DNA of 64,000 nucleotides, taken from positions 1 to 64,000 of the forward strand of contig CALLMF010000029.1 of the NCBI GenBank assembly GCA_938006335.1. The letters run 5' to 3'. Shown here in pieces: positions 1 through 8,430 of the stretch. Under the pieces are notes generated by a model. That model was not told where the DNA came from, did not search any database, and saw only the letters and a program-made list of their open reading frames with translations. The stretch comes from an uncultured Granulosicoccaceae bacterium. GTDB taxonomy: Bacteria; Pseudomonadota; Gammaproteobacteria; Granulosicoccales; Granulosicoccaceae. Position numbers and translations under genes: made by a program. How positions within the stretch are numbered: position 1 is the first letter of the stretch; each line of letters begins with the position of its first letter.

Positions 1-102
1 GCGATACATCCGGCGAAGGACATCGAGACGCTGACGCCGCGATTGTGGAAGCAACACCACGCCGCCGAACCGATGCTCTCGGAGCTCGCTTACGCGAGCT
101 GA
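1..102 (+). CDS. C-terminal end of an unidentified protein, 5' part outside the window
   Basis: Frame 1 is open from the first base to a TGA at 100-102 and gives 33 residues ending in LAYAS. It has no recognisable motif, so I cannot name it. It could equally be an accidental open frame, but its composition looks like protein rather than noise. It lies just before the remnant of an EamA transporter, and the two could mark the edges of one deletion. Confidence 0.35.
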   Translation, partial: AIHPAKDIETLTPRLWKQHHAAEPMLSELAYAS

Positions 103-131
103 CAGGTCATAGCAAGAGCGGTCTTAAATGA

Positions 132-383
132 CCGGTTACGCTGTGCAGGCTGTCGGCGTTCAAGGTGTCGAGCCTGACCTACCTCACCCCGCCCGCCACG
201 ATGCTGATGGCGTGGCTTGCGTTCGGCGACGGTATCGGGGTGATCGATATCGTGGGGCTCGTGGTCGCGTTTGCCGGCGTGGCTCTGACCATTGCCAAGC
301 CGCGCAGGTCTTCGCTCGGGGCGCGGCGTCGATACCTGCCTCCGGAAGTGCTCTGGAGGCTGGAGCTGGACATCGAGCTGTAG
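132..383 (+). pseudogene. Remnant of an EamA/DMT-family inner-membrane transporter (C-terminal part only)
   Basis: The translated stretch contains SSLTYLTPPATMLMAWLAFG followed by a hydrophobic helix ending in VALTIAKP. This is the pattern of the last two membrane helices of EamA (drug/metabolite transporter) proteins, which are normally about 280-300 residues with ten helices. Here the frame is closed by a TGA at 129-131, and only about 84 codons remain to the TAG at 381-383. A GTG at 165 could start a 72-residue product, but no transporter would result. I read it as a decayed, 5'-deleted gene. It is co-directional with the fragment at 1-102 and converges on comM. Confidence 0.6.
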
Positions 384-416
384 CGCACGCAGCGTCGACA
401 GCGCCGTAGAGTCAGG

Positions 417-1913
417 CTATGAACTCAACACCCGCGATCCGCGATACGCCAAGGCCTCCCCGACATGCACATCGCTGACGGTTTCGCTGGCATCGAGATC
501 CGCGATGGTGCGAGCGACCTCGATGACGCGGTGTCGTGCACGGCGAGATAAACCGAAGGCGGTAACGGCAGCTTGCACACTATTGACTGCTGAGCGCTCC
601 AGACGTGCAAGAACATGCGCAGGCTGCGAACTACCTGTAACAGAACGTTCCCGATCCTGTCGTCGCTTGATCGCTGCCTGCACTCGTCGCCGCACCACCG
701 CTGACGATTCCGGTCGCACAGACGGGTCGATCGTGTCGTGCGCGCAGGCCTGCATCGTGATGACCATGTCGATACGGTCCAGCAACGGACCTGACAAACG
801 CGATTGATAACGTCGAATGTCATCCGCCCGACAACGGCAACGTTCGGTATCGAGCGCATGCCCACACGGGCACGGGTTCATCGCCGCGATCAACTGGAAG
901 CGTGCGGGAAAATCAGCCTGGCGTGCCGCGCGCGAGACGGTGACGTATCCACTCTCCAGGGGTTCACGCAGCACGTCCAGCACCGCTCTCGGAAACTCCA
1001 CCAGCTCATCCAGAAACAGCACGCCGTTATGGGCCAGCGAGACCTCCCCGGGAGAAGGTCCCGAGCCACCGCCTATCAACGCCACTGAAGACGCCGTGTG
1101 GTGAGGCGCGCGGAACGGTCGCTGTCGCCAATTGCCAAGCCTGAACCCTCCGTTGGAGACCGATGCGATCGATGCGGTCTCTATCGCTTCTGATTCACTC
1201 AATGGAGGACGCAGCCCGGGCAGTCGGTTGGCCAGCATCGATTTACCTGAACCGGGTGGCCCGCACATCAGCAGGGAGTGCTCCCCGGCTGCGGCGATTT
1301 CAATGGCCCGACGCGCCATCGACTGCCCGAACACGTCAGACATGTCCGGTCCCTCCGCGCGTTCAGATACGCGCTGTTGATCAACAGCACGCGGAGCACG
1401 CTCGCCGCGTAGCAACTTCTCGTGCAGCTCGGCGAGTGAATCTGCCGACATCACGCGCGTGCGTACACTCAGACAGGCTTCCTCACGGTTGCTTGCAGGC
1501 AGGATCAGATCAAGACGACTGGCGGCGAGCGAAAGCGCTATGGGCAGAACGCCTCGCGCCGGGCGCAACTCACCGCCCAGGCCAAGCTCGCCGAGAAACA
1601 CCCGGTCCTGAAGAACGCGTGCAGGTAGCTGACCGCTCGCCACCAGCAAGCCGATGGCAATCGGCAGATCAAACGAGCCGCCGTGCTTGGGCACGTCAGC
1701 GGGCGCGAGGTTGACCGTAACGCGAACCTGCGGGATCGCGAATCCGAGATGATCGAGTGCCGCACGTACGCGGTCCTTGCTTTCACGCACGGATGATTTG
1801 GGCAGACCGACAATCGACATTGACGGTAGGCCGCGGCCGATATGAACTTCGACATCGACACGTCGGGGCATGACCCCGTCGAGTGCGCAGGTGCGCACCA
1901 CTGATAACGTCAT
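417..1913 (-). CDS. comM: YifB/ComM family Mg-chelatase-like AAA+ ATPase
   Basis: This 498-residue protein has the full length of the YifB/ComM family. ComM is a hexameric helicase that promotes branch migration of DNA during natural transformation. The N-terminal part begins MTLSVVRTCALDGV and is the Lon-like ChlI domain. The AAA+ core has Walker A GPPGSGKS at about residues 218-225, the RPFRAPHHTAS motif, Walker B VLFLDEL and the cysteine cluster CPCG, and a C-terminal Mg-chelatase domain follows. The ATG at 1911-1913 starts the conserved N-terminus. It lies downstream of ubiK on the same strand after about 100 bp. The role in DNA uptake here is inferred from the family. Confidence 0.93.
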   Translation of the reverse strand: MTLSVVRTCALDGVMPRRVDVEVHIGRGLPSMSIVGLPKSSVRESKDRVRAALDHLGFAIPQVRVTVNLAPADVPKHGGSFDLPIAIGLLVASGQLPARVLQDRVFLGELGLGGELRPARGVLPIALSLAASRLDLILPASNREEACLSVRTRVMSADSLAELHEKLLRGERAPRAVDQQRVSERAEGPDMSDVFGQSMARRAIEIAAAGEHSLLMCGPPGSGKSMLANRLPGLRPPLSESEAIETASIASVSNGGFRLGNWRQRPFRAPHHTASSVALIGGGSGPSPGEVSLAHNGVLFLDELVEFPRAVLDVLREPLESGYVTVSRAARQADFPARFQLIAAMNPCPCGHALDTERCRCRADDIRRYQSRLSGPLLDRIDMVITMQACAHDTIDPSVRPESSAVVRRRVQAAIKRRQDRERSVTGSSQPAHVLARLERSAVNSVQAAVTAFGLSRRARHRVIEVARTIADLDASETVSDVHVGEALAYRGSRVLSS

Positions 1914-2016
1914 GGGAACCTCCGTGTTCCGTTGACTTGAACTTCGTCCTTACTTTACGCCCTGTTCGACCCGTGCAACAAGTCGACTCCAATCGGCGTC
2001 GTTCAGAGCAGGCAGA

Positions 2017-2259
2017 TCAGGGCTTTTGCTCGAGTTCATCGAGACGCGCTTCCAGCGCTTCCAGTCGAGCACGAGTGCGTTGCAGGACGGCAGTCTGCAC
2101 ATCGAACTCTTCCCGGGTCACCAGATCGAGCTTGCTCAGCGAGCTCTGCACCGCTGCACGCGCGTTGCTTTCGAAGTCGGCCTTGGCACTGGCCAGACCG
2201 GGCGGCAGCAAGGCACCGATGCGTTTGGAAATGTCGTCGAGCACTGTGGCGTCAAGCAT
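2017..2259 (-). CDS. ubiK: Ubiquinone biosynthesis accessory factor UbiK (YqiC family)
   Basis: The product is 80 residues, the usual size of UbiK. The N-terminus (LDDISKRIGALLPPGLASAK) is followed by a helical stretch and a C-terminal coiled coil rich in Leu, Glu and Arg (LEALEARLDELEQ). UbiK works with UbiJ to assist the soluble ubiquinone-synthesis complex. The open frame extends upstream to 2346, but family alignment supports the ATG at 2257-2259. The longer form would run through a hairpin and poly-T tract. It is divergent from glnK and precedes comM. Confidence 0.88.
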   Translation of the reverse strand: MLDATVLDDISKRIGALLPPGLASAKADFESNARAAVQSSLSKLDLVTREEFDVQTAVLQRTRARLEALEARLDELEQKP

Positions 2260-2272
2260 GAGGATCCACTCG

Positions 2273-2299
2273 AAAAAAGGGTTATCCCGAAAGGATAAC
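2273..2299 (-). terminator. Terminator-like hairpin in the ubiK leader
   Basis: Read on the minus strand, GTTATCC pairs with GGATAAC across the loop TTTCG, and CC plus six T residues follow. The T run ends about 13 nt before the ubiK ATG. The shape is that of a weak intrinsic terminator (7-bp stem, three G-C pairs). It could attenuate ubiK or stop transcripts entering from the glnK side. Function is inferred from shape only. Confidence 0.4.
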
Positions 2300-2339
2300 G
2301 GGAGTGGACCGGACGCGTCACTCCTGGCGCAAACAACAC

Positions 2340-2386
2340 GCACCAATTCCGTGCAAAGGCGAGAGACGAGCGCACCTCCACGGTGC
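2340..2386 (+). promoter_or_regulatory. Two NtrC-type enhancer sites upstream of glnK
   Basis: Site A (2340-2354) reads GCACC-N5-CGTGC, one mismatch from the NtrC palindrome GCACC-N5-GGTGC. Site B (2372-2386) reads GCACC-N5-GGTGC, a full match. The sites start 32 bp apart, close to three helical turns, which would put two NtrC dimers on one face of the helix. They lie roughly 100 and 130 bp upstream of the predicted start of transcription, normal for NtrC enhancers. Confidence 0.8.
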
Positions 2387-2450
2387 GTCTCAGTCCAAAC
2401 TGCAGAGCAGATAGAAACTTAAGTATCTGTTATTGATGGTTTTTTTTGAA

Positions 2451-2466
2451 TGGCACCGAATCTGCG
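2451..2466 (+). promoter_or_regulatory. Sigma-54 (RpoN) -24/-12 promoter of glnK-amtB
   Basis: TGGCACCGAATCTGCG has GG and GC elements with the invariant spacing of the -24/-12 promoter (consensus TGGCAC-N5-TTGC; one mismatch, C for the first T of TTGC). Transcription would start near 2477, about 40 nt before the glnK ATG. With the NtrC sites upstream, this predicts induction of glnK-amtB under nitrogen limitation. Confidence 0.85.
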
Positions 2467-2515
2467 CGGGAACTTCTCGAGAACGTGTCACTACCTACAA
2501 TTCGGAGAAGAACGC

Positions 2516-2854
2516 ATGAAGCTAGTCACGGCGATTATCAAGCCGTTCAAGCTCGACGAGGTGCGCGAAGCCTTGTCGCAGATTGGCGTCCAGGGCATGA
2601 CCGTCACCGAGGTCAAGGGCTTTGGAAGACAGAAGGGCCACACCGAGCTGTATCGCGGCGCGGAATACGTGGTCGATTTCATTCCCAAGACCAAGCTGGA
2701 GATCGGCGTGGATGACGGCCAGCTCGACGCTGTTATCGATGCGATCACGCAAGCAGCTGGCTCCGGAAAAATCGGTGACGGCAAGATCTTTGTCACCGAG
2801 CTCGACCGTGCGGTGCGAATTCGTACCAGCGAGAGCGGACCGTCTGCGCTCTGA
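2516..2854 (+). CDS. glnK: Nitrogen regulatory protein P-II (GlnK/GlnB)
   Basis: At 112 residues this matches the family length. It starts [20 protein letters not shown] and carries the T-loop with Tyr51 in RGAEY, the uridylylation site, and the second signature near TGKIGDGK-like residues ([10 protein letters not shown]) for the B loop. P-II trimers sense 2-oxoglutarate, ATP and ADP, and block AmtB when deuridylylated. The open frame reaches back to 2450, but that extension covers the sigma-54 promoter, so the ATG at 2516 is the start. amtB follows after 53 bp, the usual glnK-amtB operon. Confidence 0.96.
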   Translation: MKLVTAIIKPFKLDEVREALSQIGVQGMTVTEVKGFGRQKGHTELYRGAEYVVDFIPKTKLEIGVDDGQLDAVIDAITQAAGSGKIGDGKIFVTELDRAVRIRTSESGPSAL

Positions 2855-2907
2855 CGCGACACGGCCACCTGACAACAAACATATAAATACAGACGAGAAA
2901 CCAAACG

Positions 2908-4176
2908 ATGGATAGCACAGCAGCTGAGGGCCTGGCCAATCTGGCCTACGCACTCGACACTTTCTATTTCCTGATCGCCGGCGCCTTTGTCATGCTGATG
3001 GCCGCCGGATTCGCCATGCTCGAAGCGGGTCTGGTACGCGCAAAGAACACCGCAGAAATTCTGACCAAGAACATCGCGCTGTTTTCCGTGGCATGCGTGA
3101 TGTTCATGATCATCGGCTACAACCTGATGTACCCCGGCGGCGGCACGCCGTACATCCCGGAAATCGCGTTCCTGGTATCCGAGTCCGTTGATGAAGCGGC
3201 CTTCGCAGCCCTTGCAGCAGGTGAAGAAGGCGCGTCCTACTACTCCGGCATGGCGGACTTCTTCTTCCAGGTCGTATTTGTGGCAACGGCCATGTCGATC
3301 GTGTCGGGCGCGGTCGCCGAGCGCATGAAGCTGTTTTCCTTCCTGACCTTTGCCGTGGTGTTCACTGCGATCATCTATCCGGTTCAGGGCTATTGGAATT
3401 GGGGCGGTGGCTGGCTTTCCAGCCTCGGATACAGCGACTACGCGGGCTCCGGTACCGTTCACCTTGCCGGTGCGGTTGCTGCCTTTGCCGGTGTGCTGAT
3501 GCTGGGTGCTCGTCGAGGCAAGTACGGTCCCAACGGACAGGTCAACCCGATGCCGGGCGCGAACCTGCCGCTCGCTACCCTGGGTACCTTCATCCTGTGG
3601 TTCGGCTGGTTCGGCTTTAACGGTGGTTCCGAACTCGCTGTTGCGAGCTTTGCCAGCGCAAACAACGTGGCCGCCGTGTTCGTCAACACCAACATGGCCG
3701 CATCCGGTGGCGTCGTCGCAGCACTGCTTACCGTTCGCATCCTCTGGGGCAAGGCGGATCTGACCATGGCGCTCAACGGTGCACTCGCAGGCCTGGTGGC
3801 AGTAACGGCCAGCCCGCTATCACCCTCAGCGCTCGAAGCGACGCTGATCGGAGCGGCTGGCGGCGTACTCGTCGTGTTCTCGATCATCACACTCGACAAG
3901 ATGAAGATCGACGATCCGGTCGGTGCAATCTCGGTTCACGGTGTGGCCGGCATCCTCGGTGTCATGGTGGTTCCGGTCACCAACCCCGACGCTACCTATA
4001 TCGCTCAAGCGACTGGCGTCGCTGGAATCTTCGTCTGGGTGTTCGTCACCAGCATCGTGCTGTGGACCATCCTGAAGGTTGTCATGGGGATCCGCGTCAG
4101 CGAGCAGGAAGAGTACGAAGGCGTGGATATCGCCGAGTGTGGTCTTGAGGCCTACCCCGAGTTCACGGGCAAGTAA
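2908..4176 (+). CDS. amtB: Ammonium transporter AmtB
   Basis: The 422-residue protein has about eleven membrane helices and Amt/Rh hallmarks: FAMLEAGLVRAKN in the first helices, and the pore histidine pair His185 (GTVHLAGA) and His344 (SVHGVAG). It conducts ammonium into the cytoplasm and is gated by P-II, encoded just upstream. The soluble C-terminal tail (about 35 residues, ending EAYPEFTGK) is where P-II docks in the family. It is co-transcribed with glnK from the sigma-54 promoter and followed by a strong terminator. A somewhat extended loop lies around residues 75-110. Confidence 0.96.
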   Translation: MDSTAAEGLANLAYALDTFYFLIAGAFVMLMAAGFAMLEAGLVRAKNTAEILTKNIALFSVACVMFMIIGYNLMYPGGGTPYIPEIAFLVSESVDEAAFAALAAGEEGASYYSGMADFFFQVVFVATAMSIVSGAVAERMKLFSFLTFAVVFTAIIYPVQGYWNWGGGWLSSLGYSDYAGSGTVHLAGAVAAFAGVLMLGARRGKYGPNGQVNPMPGANLPLATLGTFILWFGWFGFNGGSELAVASFASANNVAAVFVNTNMAASGGVVAALLTVRILWGKADLTMALNGALAGLVAVTASPLSPSALEATLIGAAGGVLVVFSIITLDKMKIDDPVGAISVHGVAGILGVMVVPVTNPDATYIAQATGVAGIFVWVFVTSIVLWTILKVVMGIRVSEQEEYEGVDIAECGLEAYPEFTGK

Positions 4177-4215
4177 GCCGTAGCCCACAGCAGCCGGCGG
4201 AACGCCGGAGCGGAG

Positions 4216-4244
4216 AAAGGGCGCCCGGGTGGCGCCCTTTTTTT
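4216..4244 (+). terminator. Rho-independent terminator after amtB
   Basis: AAAGGGCGCC (4216-4225) pairs perfectly with GGCGCCCTTT (4231-4240) around the loop CGGGT, followed by a run of T. It closes the glnK-amtB operon. Confidence 0.92.
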
Positions 4245-4273
4245 GTCTGGACGCCCTGAACTACAAAATGGCG

Positions 4274-5077
4274 TCAGGCTGCACTGGCAAGATACGGCTG
4301 GGCCGCTTTTTCCGACCGCCGGAACACGGGCGCATCGTCGGTTGATTCCTTCTTGAAGTACCGATAACCCAGGCGCGAGAAATCCTTCAGCGCGTCGATG
4401 GAATCCGCACGTTCCACCAACAGGTGACGCGCCAACGCGCCTCGTGCGCGCTTGGCGAAGAACGAGATGACCTTGTACTCGCCATTCTTCTCGTCAAGGA
4501 ATACCGGGGAGATCACGTTCGACGCAAGCCCCGGTTTCTTGACGACCCCGTAGTACTCGTTAGACGCGAGATTCACGACATCGGTACCGCCAAGTGCCTC
4601 GGCCTCGGCATCGATGGCAGATGCCACCCGATCACCCCAGAAGTCATAGAGGGTCTTGCCACGACGCGTGGCAAGCCGAGTACCCATCTCGAGCCGGTAC
4701 GGGCGCATGAGATCGAGCGGCTTCAACACGCCGTACAGCCCGGAGAGTATGCGCAAGCGTTGTTGCGCATACTCGAGATCCGCGTCAGTCAAGCTGTCTG
4801 CATCGAGACCGACGTACATATCGCCACGAAACGCCTGCACTGCCGGTCGCACGGCATCACCCTCGTGCTCGAGATCCCATTCCTTGAAGCGATCGCGATT
4901 GAGAGTGGCCAGTGAATCACTGAGCTTCATCAGCTGACTGAGCTTGGGCGCAGACAGCCGACGTGCTGTTTTCACCAACGACGATGCGTCTTCGAGAAAC
5001 ACGGGCTGGCTCGGTGACTCGACGCGCGAGGGCGTATCGAAATCGAGCGTCTTGGCCGGTGACAGGAGGATGAGCAT
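4274..5077 (-). CDS. yaaA: Peroxide stress protein YaaA (DUF328/UPF0246)
   Basis: The 267-residue product begins MLILLSPAKTLDF, the signature start of YaaA, and carries the conserved RRLRILSGLYGVLKP-type segment and a C-terminal KRARG basic motif. In E. coli YaaA is OxyR-induced and lowers free intracellular iron, limiting hydroxyl-radical damage; it has a DNA-binding fold. The gene lies downstream of the DUF302 gene on the same strand after 38 bp, so the two may be co-transcribed. No OxyR site was identified by eye. Confidence 0.93.
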   Translation of the reverse strand: MLILLSPAKTLDFDTPSRVESPSQPVFLEDASSLVKTARRLSAPKLSQLMKLSDSLATLNRDRFKEWDLEHEGDAVRPAVQAFRGDMYVGLDADSLTDADLEYAQQRLRILSGLYGVLKPLDLMRPYRLEMGTRLATRRGKTLYDFWGDRVASAIDAEAEALGGTDVVNLASNEYYGVVKKPGLASNVISPVFLDEKNGEYKVISFFAKRARGALARHLLVERADSIDALKDFSRLGYRYFKKESTDDAPVFRRSEKAAQPYLASAA

Positions 5078-5115
5078 CGTCGGGCAGTCAGTATGGGATT
5101 TGTGAGGAGGAGATA

Positions 5116-5568
5116 TTACTCCGGCGTGGTAGCAGCCGCTGCAAACGCAGCCAGCGCGCCAGAGACCTTCTCCAGCACGGGGTCACAGCCTTCGATGCCG
5201 TGGCGGGCCTTGAGGTGGGCCGGATCGTTGTAGGCAAGAAACACCTGTCCATCCGCATCTTCCCAGACGAGCATCTTCTGCGGCAGATCGATCGCCACGC
5301 TTTGCGCACAGTTCATCAGCGGCGTGCCGACCATGGGATTGCCAAAGATCATGACAACCGTCGGCCGGAGCTCCAGATCAACAGACGCCGCACCCTGCGC
5401 ATGGTCGATACGGGCGAATACGTTCATGCCCTTGCTGGTCAGTACCGACTCGAGCTTGTCGAGGGTGGTGGACACGTCGTGCGGGCTCGGTGTGGCCACC
5501 AGGCCCTCCTGAGCATATGCTGTGAAAGACGCCAACAAGGCGGCCGCGGCCAGAACAGTGCGCTTCAT
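5116..5568 (-). CDS. Periplasmic DUF302 protein
   Basis: The 150-residue protein starts with a clear signal peptide (MKRTVLAAAALLASFTAYA, cleavage near residue 19-20). The mature part matches the DUF302 pattern: a segment ending GMNVFARIDHAQGA, then VVMIFGNPMVGTPLM and LPQKMLVWED. DUF302 proteins are small, probably periplasmic, and of uncertain function; some are fused to or near redox or metal genes. Here it precedes yaaA. The start ATG has a plausible GAGAT-type ribosome site just upstream. Confidence 0.85.
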   Translation of the reverse strand: MKRTVLAAAALLASFTAYAQEGLVATPSPHDVSTTLDKLESVLTSKGMNVFARIDHAQGAASVDLELRPTVVMIFGNPMVGTPLMNCAQSVAIDLPQKMLVWEDADGQVFLAYNDPAHLKARHGIEGCDPVLEKVSGALAAFAAAATTPE

Positions 5569-5689
5569 ACGATATCTCCGTTGATCAAGCGGCGAGTTAG
5601 AGTTCCAGCATCATCCAAGGTTCCGCCCACCGCAAGGACCAGGGGAAGGACGCCGTGTCCATCTCGCAATACGCTACCTGACGAATACC

Positions 5690-6004
5690 ATGGAACAGAT
5701 TGCTTTCACCATGTCATTGAACCCCGGCCTGGCGTCGGAATACAAGGCCCGCCATGACGCCCTGTGGCCAGAGCTGGAGACGCTACTGCGTGAGGCGGGT
5801 ATCAGTGACTACTCGATTTTCCTCGACCCTCGAACTCACACCTTGTTTGCCGTGCTGCGTCGTGCGCCGGACCACACCATGGATACTCTTCCGTTACAGC
5901 CTGTCATGCAACGTTGGTGGGCCTACATGGCTGATCTGATGGAAACCGGGCCCGACAATGAGCCTGTCACTCACCCGTTGAATCCCGTTTTTCACATGCC
6001 GTGA
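5690..6004 (+). CDS. rhaM: L-rhamnose mutarotase
   Basis: The 104-residue product closely follows E. coli RhaM: an early [19 protein letters not shown], then [27 protein letters not shown] and a C-terminal VFHMP. The enzyme interconverts alpha and beta anomers of L-rhamnose for the isomerase. In the Rhizobium rhamnose operon the homologue (rhaU) sits inside rhaSTPQUK. Here it is outside and convergent with the kinase gene, 25 bp away, with its own upstream region. Expression must therefore come from a separate promoter in 5569-5689. Confidence 0.93.
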   Translation: MEQIAFTMSLNPGLASEYKARHDALWPELETLLREAGISDYSIFLDPRTHTLFAVLRRAPDHTMDTLPLQPVMQRWWAYMADLMETGPDNEPVTHPLNPVFHMP

Positions 6005-6029
6005 CGGAGAACGGGCTCAGCAGCCTGAA

Positions 6030-7427
6030 CTACGCATGCCTGGCACAGGCTTCGCGCCAGACATTTGCAAACGTGCCGAGCAAGCGCCTTGTCTCATCAT
6101 CAACCTCGACCGTTTGGGTGTCCGTGATGCTCGCTGGTAACGGCGAGTCTGGCTCCAGACAACGGTGCACCAGCAATGCAATACCGACACTCGTACCTGT
6201 GCGCGAAGAACCCGTTTGCACCGCCCGCCCCGTTGCAACAGTCAGCATCTGCAAGTAGGCCAGGTTTCTCGCCAGTGGCCCCTCCACAGCGACAACGCCT
6301 GATGCGCCCAGCAGCTCGGCGCTCGCAGCCGTCATCATGGCCAGATACAAGGACACCAGGGTGTCGCGCTGATTCGCCGTAAGACTTGCCTCATCGCCGA
6401 GCCAAAGGAACGTAGCCTTGGGCCACGGACCGGTACCGGGCACCACCGATGGCATGAGCATGACCTTGCTCGCCACCGCGCCTGAAATATCCGCCTGGTC
6501 GAAAACGGGTGGATTCTCACCGAGCAACAACGCTCGCTCTCTCCCACCCATGAACCGCGCACTCGGTACGGGCCGTCCAAAGGCATCCACGTTGACCAGG
6601 GTATCGCGCTCCGGATCAATGTCACCAACGGCAACCCCAATCGCCATGAGGATGACCCAGGTCCCGGAAGAGACCACCGTATACGGCGGCTGTCGAGACA
6701 ACAGATGCGGCACGAGCGAAGCATTCGAGTCATGAATGCCGGCGTGTACTGCAGTGTCTTCTGACAGTCCGGTACGCGCGCACCACTCGGATGAGAGTGT
6801 GCCGAGCCACTCACCAGAACGACACAGGGGTGGCAGTAGACGCTCCCATCCACAGGCCGATACGAGGGTGGAGTGGCCCGCGGTCTCCGGACAATGCAGA
6901 TCGGTATGCGAGCCGATGGAGCTCGGATCGTTACGCAGCACACCACACAGACGAGCGATCCAGAATTGCGGCCAGGTCAGGAATACTGTTGCCCGTGCAA
7001 ACTCATCGGGGAAGTGGCGCTGCTGCCAGAACAACTGGGCACCCAGGTTCAGCCCACCCGGCGACGCCGGAGAACCCGTCTCCGCAAAAGGTGCTCGCAT
7101 CCGATCATAGTCTTCACGACAGCTGTCCGGTCCCGCGTACTCGTAATCAAGCACCGGCAATACCGGGTTCACATTTTCATCGACCAGCACCCCACAGGCA
7201 CCGTGTGCCGACACCGTTATCGCATCGATCGCACCATCACTTGCCAGCGTACGCAGTGCATTTGCCAGAAAATCCTCCAACGCTGAAACGTCGACGTGCG
7301 GATACGGCGGTGAGTCTGCATCGTGTGGTGTCACGCAGGTGATCACCTCAAGCTCCTCGGCAATCCGGGTATCGACAAGGGCGAGCTTGGAATTGGTCTT
7401 GCCGATATCCAGAACTGCAACGCGCAT
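6030..7427 (-). CDS. rhaK: FGGY-family sugar kinase, rhizobial RhaK type
   Basis: The 465-residue protein has the ATPase fold of FGGY kinases: MRVAVLDIGKTNSKLALVD at the N-terminus, HDSNAS in the middle, SSGTWVILM as the phosphate-binding strand, and a C-terminal VEGPLARN region. It should phosphorylate rhamnose or rhamnulose. Rhizobium RhaK is also reported to be needed for rhamnose transport. The start is the ATG at 7425-7427, four bases after the rhaQ stop; the 15-codon upstream extension is dismissed. It is the last gene of the rhaRSTPQK unit. Confidence 0.88.
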   Translation of the reverse strand: MRVAVLDIGKTNSKLALVDTRIAEELEVITCVTPHDADSPPYPHVDVSALEDFLANALRTLASDGAIDAITVSAHGACGVLVDENVNPVLPVLDYEYAGPDSCREDYDRMRAPFAETGSPASPGGLNLGAQLFWQQRHFPDEFARATVFLTWPQFWIARLCGVLRNDPSSIGSHTDLHCPETAGHSTLVSACGWERLLPPLCRSGEWLGTLSSEWCARTGLSEDTAVHAGIHDSNASLVPHLLSRQPPYTVVSSGTWVILMAIGVAVGDIDPERDTLVNVDAFGRPVPSARFMGGRERALLLGENPPVFDQADISGAVASKVMLMPSVVPGTGPWPKATFLWLGDEASLTANQRDTLVSLYLAMMTAASAELLGASGVVAVEGPLARNLAYLQMLTVATGRAVQTGSSRTGTSVGIALLVHRCLEPDSPLPASITDTQTVEVDDETRRLLGTFANVWREACARHA

Positions 7428-7431
7428 GCGA

Positions 7432-8430
7432 CTACCTCTTGCGATGAAGACCCGCGAACGAACCGAACACACGCGGCAATGCGATCACGGATATCAACAA
7501 CAAGCCGATGAAGATTGACATGACGATACCCGGGACGTTCAGTAGCCCGAAGCCGAACGTCACCAGCCCCATGATGATCGCCGCGAGCACCACTCCGGGA
7601 ATTGTGCCTGAGCCACCGAGAATGTTGATGCCGCCAAGCACCACCATGGTGACGATCTCCAACTCCCAGCCAAAGCCGATGGATGGACGGGTAGACCCAA
7701 GGCGGGATGTCAGGCAAATAGCTGCGACCCCAGACATCACTCCCGTCATGAGAAACAGCAGGAACTTTACCCGTGGCACACGAATGCCAGAGAACAAGGC
7801 TGCCGTCGGATTGTTCCCGATGCCGTAGACCGCACGCCCGAAGCCCGTTCGGTGGAGCAAGACATAAAACACCACCGCAGTTGCCACGAACAGCACCATT
7901 TCGAAGGTGATGACCCACCAGACATACCCCTGACCGAAGTACGCAAACGATGTCGGGTAGCCAGAATAGGCCTGATCGCCCAGAACGATGTAGGCGATAC
8001 CGCGAAACAGGGAAAGCGTACCGATGGTGACCACAATCGAGGGCAAACCCAGGCGCGCGACCAGCAGCCCGTTGAAGGCACCACATAACAGGCCCGTCCC
8101 CAAGCCCACCAGCACCAGCACCGGCGTACCAGCACCGAGCTGCAATGCAAAGCCCATGGCAGTGGATGCAAGCGCAATGATCGATGCGACCGACAGGTCG
8201 ATCTCACCGGACACGATCAGCAGCGCCATCGCAAACGCGATCATCGCCTTTTCGGTGAAATTGAAGGTGGCGTCAGACAGGTTCCAGGGATCGAGAAAAT
8301 ACGGTGAAGCCTGCGTGTTGATGAAAAAGATCGCTATCGCGATCACGACAAGCAAGGCTTCCCAGCTACCAAAAATACGTCGCAGCCGTCCATTGGCACG
8401 ATGCGGAATAACACGAGCCTGCGTGTTCAT
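7432..8430 (-). CDS. rhaQ: Rhamnose ABC importer, second permease subunit (RhaQ)
   Basis: The 332-residue protein is a RbsC/AraH-type inner-membrane permease with about eight to ten helices. It carries the family motif GEIDLSVASI and a later GGINILGGSGTIPGV. It forms the import channel with RhaP. Its ATG overlaps the rhaP stop by four bases (ATGA, 8427-8430), so the two are translationally coupled. The P/Q assignment follows the gene order of the Rhizobium locus, since sequence alone does not distinguish them. Confidence 0.87.
   Translation of the reverse strand: MNTQARVIPHRANGRLRRIFGSWEALLVVIAIAIFFINTQASPYFLDPWNLSDATFNFTEKAMIAFAMALLIVSGEIDLSVASIIALASTAMGFALQLGAGTPVLVLVGLGTGLLCGAFNGLLVARLGLPSIVVTIGTLSLFRGIAYIVLGDQAYSGYPTSFAYFGQGYVWWVITFEMVLFVATAVVFYVLLHRTGFGRAVYGIGNNPTAALFSGIRVPRVKFLLFLMTGVMSGVAAICLTSRLGSTRPSIGFGWELEIVTMVVLGGINILGGSGTIPGVVLAAIIMGLVTFGFGLLNVPGIVMSIFIGLLLISVIALPRVFGSFAGLHRKR

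Noticed and set aside
2450-2515. N-terminal extension of glnK
   Set aside because: It covers the sigma-54 promoter and is not part of the 112-residue P-II family length.
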